Shown in pieces: positions 57,851 through 64,000 of a stretch of 64,000 nucleotides of DNA. The stretch comes from Heliopora coerulea (Eukaryota > Cnidaria > Anthozoa > Scleralcyonacea > Helioporidae). The notes below the pieces were generated by a model. The model had not been told where the DNA came from, searched no databases, and saw only the letters and a list, made by a program, of their open reading frames with translations. The stretch covers positions 1,397,001-1,461,000 of the forward strand of contig JASJOG010000080.1 of the NCBI GenBank assembly GCA_030142905.1, in the 5' to 3' direction. The position numbers were made by a program, and so were the translations under genes. Each line of letters starts with the position of its first letter. Within the stretch, counting starts at the first letter, position 1.

Positions 57851-59330
57851 CTAGTAGCTCAAAAATCAGCGACACGAATCCCAAAGAAACCAGAAGTACC
57901 ACAATAGGATTTACAAGAAAAAAACTAGTGACAACCAAAATTGATGAAGCCGCCAATGCCAGATTACGGACGGTTTCTGGTAATGTCGAGACAAATTGTT
58001 CAAAGAAAATAAACTCGTAAGTACTTGCAAAAACTGGGAGATCGCATTTCTTAGAAAGATCTTTTCGCAATGAAGTCATGGCATCTCGCCTTACCACGGA
58101 GCTTAAACTCTCCTTTTATAGAAATAGAGACGAGAACCGTCAATGGTGAGGTTGTCTTTCATGAACAAAATATCCGACCGGAACCTCGGATACATGGCCA
58201 GCAATTGCTGCAAGGAAGCAACAAAAATTTGTGCAGCTATAATACCGTTTTCACCAGAGGACCAGTTATGAAAGTTAGTAAACCAAGAATCGATATACGA
58301 ACGATAATACTCATTGCTTGCAACAATCTGAAAAAGATCGAGGATCTTTTGCTGCGTGGAAGGATTGGAATAGTTTACACCAGATTCCAGGATTATATCA
58401 ACTTTGAGATCATCAGTGAAATAGTGCTCTAAGGTGTCTAAATATTTAATGAACTCTGGGCCATCTTTTGCAAGGTCTCTCCGGTCAAACTCGTCACTGA
58501 TGAATGTTTACCGTAAATACCTATACAAAGCAGAGACAATAAAAACGATCACAACTAAGCCTTTTGAAATTGGTTTCATTAAAAGCTTGCCCCAAAGTGC
58601 CATAATCTTGTTTAAAGTCTGTGGAAGTGGCTCATCCCAGTGCGGTCTCCCAGGTTCGGGTGCTGGAGCCTTTAGGCACGGTACCACGTCCCTCCGTCCA
58701 GCATTTATCCGATTGCAATCGTAGGTCGTGAAGGCGACAAAGACGGTGACAAGGAAGAAGAATGCAAACGCTATAGCAAGCGCAGCGTAAGTGCGAAAAT
58801 GTGTAATGGAAGGGAACTTGGAAGTTGTTCCAACTGCAAATGCTAAAAGATCGGTACCGTGGTCATCGTAATAGCCGCCCCGGCATACCTCATGACCTCG
58901 CTTACACGCTTTGGAATCGCTTGATTAGGATGTGTGCAATCAAGTTCGTCAACACTGATGAACATATCGTCAATCCCCACACCGACGATCAAGAATGGCA
59001 GGATTCCCACAATGCTGACAAATAGAGTTTTGGAATGCATAGAAAGACCATAAGCCGTCACGATGCCAAAACCAACACATAACGTGCCACCTACAGCCTA
59101 AAGTCCATGACCCGTCAGGGGATTCCGATACTTTCCAAGCATGAAACATGCAAAGCTAATCATGATGGTGAGCGTCACTGTAACAAGTTTAATGTCAGCT
59201 GCGGTACTATCGTTAATTGAGTCATCAAGACTTTGATCTGAAGTGAAAAAAACTGGACCGCACTTGAGACGATTGGTATTAAAGGCTTTCATTTTATCCA
59301 GTCTTTAGTCTTTAGACATTAGAAGATTTG
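57851..59330 (-). pseudogene. patched-domain protein, large exon with several lesions
   Basis: Translation on the minus strand gives, in order: a linker region, the sterol-sensing-domain start (SFACFMLGKYRNPLTGHGL), GVGIDDMFISVDELD (first GxxxDD motif), a VFVAFTTYDCNR segment, a long extracellular loop (EFIKYLDTLEHY, WFTNFHNWSSG) and membrane helices to the donor GTGAGA at 57850. Lesions: TAG at 59100-59098, a one-base loss near 58856, TAA at 58510-58508, two one-base gains near 58118 and 58099 in short A and G runs, and one more shift near 59290. The family resembles PTCHD3-type proteins, which move sterols or other lipids. The 5' exons were not found. Confidence 0.72.
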
Positions 59331-60030
59331 TCAATTCTGTTCAACTTCCAGAGCAGTTGTGACGCATCTATCAAACCGAAATGATTAATGGCAATGCTTA
59401 CAGGAATATGCTGGCGATAAATTGCTCATGCTTTCTTGTTTCTCATCAGTCACGTACATGTAACTACAGCTATATAATTATCACCGACCACAAAACAACA
59501 AGCTTTTTATGGTTCTTCGTTTACTGCGATCTGTTTTCTGTTGTGCAGTCAAATATAAACACATTTAGCAATTGCCTGGTTTTTTTGGAGTATGGCACAT
59601 GGTGCAGATAGAGGTTTCAGTTACTTTCACAGCAGGTATGATGACTTTGAAACCAGCCTCAAGAACTGTGCATTCCCTGAATCATTATATTAACAATCGA
59701 TTCCCCAGCAGCCATTCGGTTTGTTACCAACAATTACTTTCTCTTAGGTTTTACTGGCCCTGCTATTAGTCGCAATAAACCGGAAATGACTGTTTAAATT
59801 TGTGACAGTTCATCAGTCCAACACTAACTTAGTCGGTTTGTTCAACCGCTAACCTTCGTGCAACCATCAATCGTGCAAACAGCAATCACGTTCAGTAACA
59901 CCTCTTGAAGTTGAACAAAAAATCACAAACGGAATACCTTTGGGTAATCCCTCACGTTCCTTTTAACTCGAAGGCAAATAGCATTAACTACATTACCTAA
60001 ATGAACAGAAAGTTTTCATGATAATCTGAC
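59331..60030. other. no gene recognised
   Basis: Short open frames with no domain. The missing N-terminal exons of the patched-domain gene were not found here. Confidence 0.35.
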
Positions 60031-60034
60031 ACTG

Positions 60035-60135
60035 CGGAAGTCAACTGAAAAATGTTGACTCGAGTGGGATATAAACTCTTACCTTCGCGATACGGATCCG
60101 CAGCTCTACCAGTTGAGCTATCAAGTTCACAAAGA
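60035..60135 (-). repeat. tRNA-derived SINE-like copy, minus strand
   Basis: On the minus strand TAGCTCAACTGGTAGAGCTG (60122-60103) contains a perfect pol III A box. A degraded B box (GAGTTTATATCCC, about 60078-60066) follows, then CGAGTCAACATTTTTCAGTTGACTTCC. The tail stem AAGTCAAC...GTTGACTC is shared with the copy at 60236. Confidence 0.6.
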
Positions 60136-60199
60136 TTGGAGGTGAGATTTGTTTAATCTATCTGCACGAGATATTCTCGCGACAACTTAACGTTTATCT

Positions 60200-60295
60200 A
60201 TGCGAGGATGTATTGGCAGACCGGTATTTCAAAGGTGCAAGTTTAAATCCCGTTTAAGTCAACATTTTTTAGTAGACTTCGGCAGGGGGTCAGAT
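60200..60295 (+). repeat. SINE-like copy, plus strand, inverted to the previous one
   Basis: AAGTTTAAATCCCG (B-box-like), then AAGTCAACATTTTTTAGTAG, ACTTCGGCAG and GTCAGATTAT, the same order as the minus-strand copy. No A box is visible, so the 5' part is lost or changed. Confidence 0.45.
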
Positions 60296-60815
60296 TATTT
60301 TGAAAAGTTTCTGTTTATGTATATCTCTGAGGATGATTCTAAAATTACCGAAGTACTTATAAATCATGATGCAATAATAGCCAATAAACGATGTTCCCGT
60401 AAGGCCATGTCTGCCACCACCTACCTCTTGGACCTCATGTAAATTACTGTTTCACCTTATAGTATCGAGTTCCATAATTTTTTTGACCAGAAACAAGTTA
60501 AGTTCTATCCCTTTATTATTGAGCAATAAATCATTACAACAATCTTAAAGTAAATATTCGTGCACTTACTTTTTCCTTGCTGGCTTTCTCTTTCCTAGAG
60601 GTTTGTTTTAGTTGTTGGTTTTACTATAAGAGTAAAAATAAAAATATATGAAAACTACTTTTAGTTGAAATAGAAGATATATAGTATGCTATAATATTGA
60701 AAGTAATCAGAATATTTGTTATTTCCAGTTGTCTAAGTTTACATCTTGACGTTTAGTTAACGTAGTAATTGGCGTCAGGTATTGAAATTGGCCAGCCAAT
60801 GAATTATGGTAACGT

Positions 60816-61080
60816 GGATAAAATAAAATAAATTAAAATAAAATAAAGTAAATTAAAGTACACAAAAGAAATGTATAGTAAAATAAAGTAAAAAATAAAA
60901 TAAACTAAGATAAAATGAATAAAATTGAATTAAAGTTGAAATGAAATTGAAATTAAATTTAAATGAAATTGAAATGAAATTTAAATAAAATTGAAATGAA
61001 ATTGAAATATATATGAAATAAAATTAAATAAACTAAAGAGAGATGAAATGAACAGAAATGAAATGAAACAAAATAAAATC
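60816..61080. repeat. AT-rich (AAAAT)n/(GAAAT)n low-complexity tract
   Basis: Long runs of AAATAAAATAAA, then GAAATTGAAAT units, with very few C bases. No coding potential. Confidence 0.75.
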
Positions 61081-64000
61081 TCTTAATTGGATGCTTCTCA
61101 AGCTTTAGTTGATCATTAATTTATTGCAACCCCAACAGCGAACCCAAACTCTGTCTTTCACGAATAAATTTTTCTGATGATAGTCCGAATAAATTAAGCA
61201 TGGTAGTCTATGTATGTAATGGATTAATGCTCAAAGGAGATACCTGAGTCCCTGAGAATGAAACATGTGACCTCGTGATCATAAATGACTTACTCATTTT
61301 TAACTTTTCAGGAGTACAATAATTCAAATGGCCCAACAAATTGCAATGTATGCTGGCTCCCATGTCTACTGCTTTACAACAGGTGTAACATAGATACTTC
61401 CAAGGTCTTCGAGTATCCACATGTCATTTATTACTTCTGGATATAATCAGTAACAAATTACTGACATACTGAGACTCACATAACTCAGCAGAACAGCTCA
61501 TATGGTACACCAGCGCAGTATCAATTATTTATATATAATAACTGTCAACAGTTATAACTACAGGAGGTGAAGAAGGCCATTGAATGACTTTAAGATTCAA
61601 GTACTATTCCCTTCAGGAGAGTGTCCTTCAAATTACACCTTGATAACTTGCCCACATTAAGATCCCGCTAACAGTTGTCGGTGTTCGGGGGAAAGAAAAG
61701 ATCATAGAAGTAGGAACCGGGATCTTTGGACGCATGTGTCCTAAAAACCTTTTGAAACAACCAAAAGTGCAATTTTTAAGAATGAAAAACATTCTTTTTA
61801 GAGAAAATGAAATGCGTTTACATTGTTGAGTGTAAAGCATCAGTTTTTGCCCTATTGCGTAGGTTTATAGTTAAAAGATACATAAGACTATAAAAAAAAA
61901 ATCCCACAATGAACAACATCACTTTTATTCTGAGGCCAGTCTCAACCAAAAACTGGAGCTTTTCCTGTTGAATTACTACCCGAGAATTCCAAAGTATCAT
62001 CACAAGCCAGTGGTATGCCCAGCCCATAGGCTAGCAGGCCCGGGCCTTAATTTTTTCGGGTTTTTTTATAATGAAATAAAATAGGTAAAAAGAATTATAT
62101 AAACAAAAGGAAACAAAATGCGAAACGCTACCCAAAACGTAAAAATGCTTCAAGCGAAAAGTATTGAATTCATTAACCCAAAGCATGTTAAGTGACAGCA
62201 ACAGTCAGATCCACCAGTTTTCCGTGGTGTAATTAGTCCGATAATTCTCATTTTTAAAAAATTTCCGGGAACTATTCTCCTGGAATCCAGTAGGGGGTGG
62301 CGTGTTCGGTGCACTGGTTCAGTTTCCCGGGGACACAAATACTCAGAGATCTGGGTACGACACTTGAAATTATTCAAAGGATAGAATCGGTAAAGCCAGA
62401 AACATTGGACAAGGATCTTCAAACTAATGATTTTCACTTTTACTAAAATGCAAAGCTCACTCAAAAGAGCTGGGATGATAGATATCATCTATTTTGAGAG
62501 TACCCTTTCTGTGCGCAAAGGTGCCCCTGAAAGGTTCCATCCCCTCACAAGGGAAAATATAAACATGTACGAATACTTGAAAAAATGTTCTGAAAAAGAT
62601 TTGTCAAAGGGAAAATATCGCCGCGGTAATAATGAAGTCGATAAGCAGACTACAACTCTCACATTGGTCCTCAGTTTTAACTAATATGATTACGACCTAC
62701 GAGGATTTCGATACGTTATATATCCTTTTCTTTGAGACGACAATACGTATGAAAGCTGTAACAAGAACACTTTAGTAACCAGTGGGGTATACGCTAAACA
62801 GAATTTTGCCCATAATAGCATAAAATTATAATTATGAGCTTAAGCAACTGACGATCTTGGTAAACAGAAGGCAACCCGAAGAACTGATTAGTTCGTGTTT
62901 TTTAATTTTGGGAAGTGAATAATAAAATATGATGAATAGCTTACAGGTCCCAAGAAAGATCACAGCATGTCTGTCTGGGAGCGTTCAGATAAATAACGAA
63001 GTATAAGGAACTAGACCGGGAAACGGATAATGAAAAATGCAAATATAAATAGTTTTAACTAACATAGTTAAGATAATCATGAAAAACTGACGTAATGAGA
63101 AGTTGAAAACCTGATTAGGAGCGAGCGCTAAACACGGCATACTAACTTATACTGATAAGACAGGTTAAGATTAATTTTTTCTACCTGCTTACCCAGCCTT
63201 AGTTGATAGCTTCTTAATTTTCTACCTGATAACAGCATTAACATCTTAAACAACCATTCATAAAACGCATTAATTTCGATGAATAAATATATTTCTAGGA
63301 CGAAGTAAAATTTATATCTGCAGGGCCGTCTACTATAAAGGTGACACGATTCATTGCCTTTTGTAGGAAAATAAAGTTGCACATGGAAAGAGCCTTTTGA
63401 AGTTTCGGTCATTTTATACAACCAGATATGTAGCAAACGCAAAAAAAAGAATTTATTCATTAATGACATCATATTAGATATTCTTTAGTAGACATGTTAA
63501 CTTACTTCGTTTTGTGAAAAAGACGGTGATTTAATTCGATGCAGACACGGCAATTGCGGCAAACAGGACTTTTTTTTTTAGGTTATAAATCGATACAGGA
63601 TAACTATATCAAACAAAAGTTCAAGAGTTTTGTCAGTTTTAACAAGAAGTTCCTATTATTCCTTGTTCATGTGGTGGTCAGTTCTAGCTAGAAGCTCTTA
63701 TTAGACCTTGTTCTCTTCTTGAAAGTTGATCTTGCACTTCTGTCTACAGTGGAGCTTTTGCTTGGTCTTTCTGCTTTATCCTTATTGGTGGACTCTTTCA
63801 TTTGACAGTGGTGTGATTGGAAGTAGACCAATCAGCTGCGTTTTCGCCAAGTCTTTTCCTCTACCACTTATAGCGCTGTTTGGAATGTGATGTTTTCAGC
63901 AAGATTGTTTCAAAAAGATATTTCGATGCTAGATGAATGTGATTCTTTACCAAACTAACATAGTACGACAGAAAAGTAACTGTCTTCCTTATGGTTGTTA
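61081..64000. other. no gene recognised
   Basis: Open frames of 60-114 codons occur on both strands without domains or splice-bounded exons. The N-terminal exons of the patched-domain gene could be expected here but were not found. Confidence 0.35.

Noticed and set aside
62150..63472. Minus-strand frames of 112 and 114 codons
   Set aside because: Checked as possible N-terminal exons of the patched-domain gene; no matching motif or splice phase found.

Overview
The window is eukaryotic and almost certainly metazoan, most likely an anthozoan cnidarian such as a stony coral or sea anemone. That placement is my inference, not something the sequence proves. It rests on spliced exons with GT/AG borders and matching phases, an AT-rich background, degenerate TTAGGG-type repeats, and a mix of BEL/Pao, Ty3/gypsy, CR1/L2, RTE-like, R4/Dong-like and Penelope-like elements, one of which carries a 2A-like peptide. 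There are no bacterial operons, ribosome binding sites or CRISPR arrays.

The left third is mostly mobile DNA. A BEL/Pao element cut by the left edge lies at 1-4373. Its single reading frame has three in-frame stops and an integrase catalytic core removed without a frameshift. A LINE at 6778-10111 is one continuous endonuclease-RT frame broken by one amber codon, with a 2A-like motif near its N-terminus and an (ATTC)n tail. A 5'-truncated CR1/L2 remnant lies at 11491-12392, and a decayed Penelope-like element on the minus strand at 13070-15732. From 16 to 25 kb there are hairpins, tandem repeats, a hAT-like non-autonomous element, telomere-like patches and an octapeptide minisatellite.

The middle holds a minus-strand RTE-like LINE (25591-27210), a Penelope-type snapback bounded by an exact 13-bp target duplication (28312-28930), one cleanly spliced exon of the WASH-complex gene WASHC5 (30283-30389, minus), and an R4/Dong-like LINE sitting inside a (TAA)n microsatellite (31562-32665). 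After these come a duplicated (TAA)n-bounded repeat, a degenerate Ty3/gypsy element (34577-38907), and a nearly full-length two-ORF CR1 LINE (39009-43939) whose start codon lies in a YY1-like sequence.

The right third carries what remains of host genes. There is a three-finger C2H2 reading frame with one stop (44015-44263). A plus-strand 2'-5'-oligoadenylate-synthase-like gene (46263-51026) keeps its C-terminal exons spliceable and in phase, but no exon for the nucleotidyltransferase core was found; its last intron holds a 430-bp palindrome. A minus-strand patched/sterol-sensing-domain transporter gene (55212-59330) has three exons joining in phase, the largest with several stops and indels. 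The rest is introns, short repeats, tRNA-derived SINE remnants and sequence with no recognisable feature.

The genes do not form a functional unit. The history visible here is repeated insertion and nesting of retroelements and foldback elements around a few host genes. Several single-base lesions lie in short homopolymers, so some breaks could be assembly errors and not real decay.
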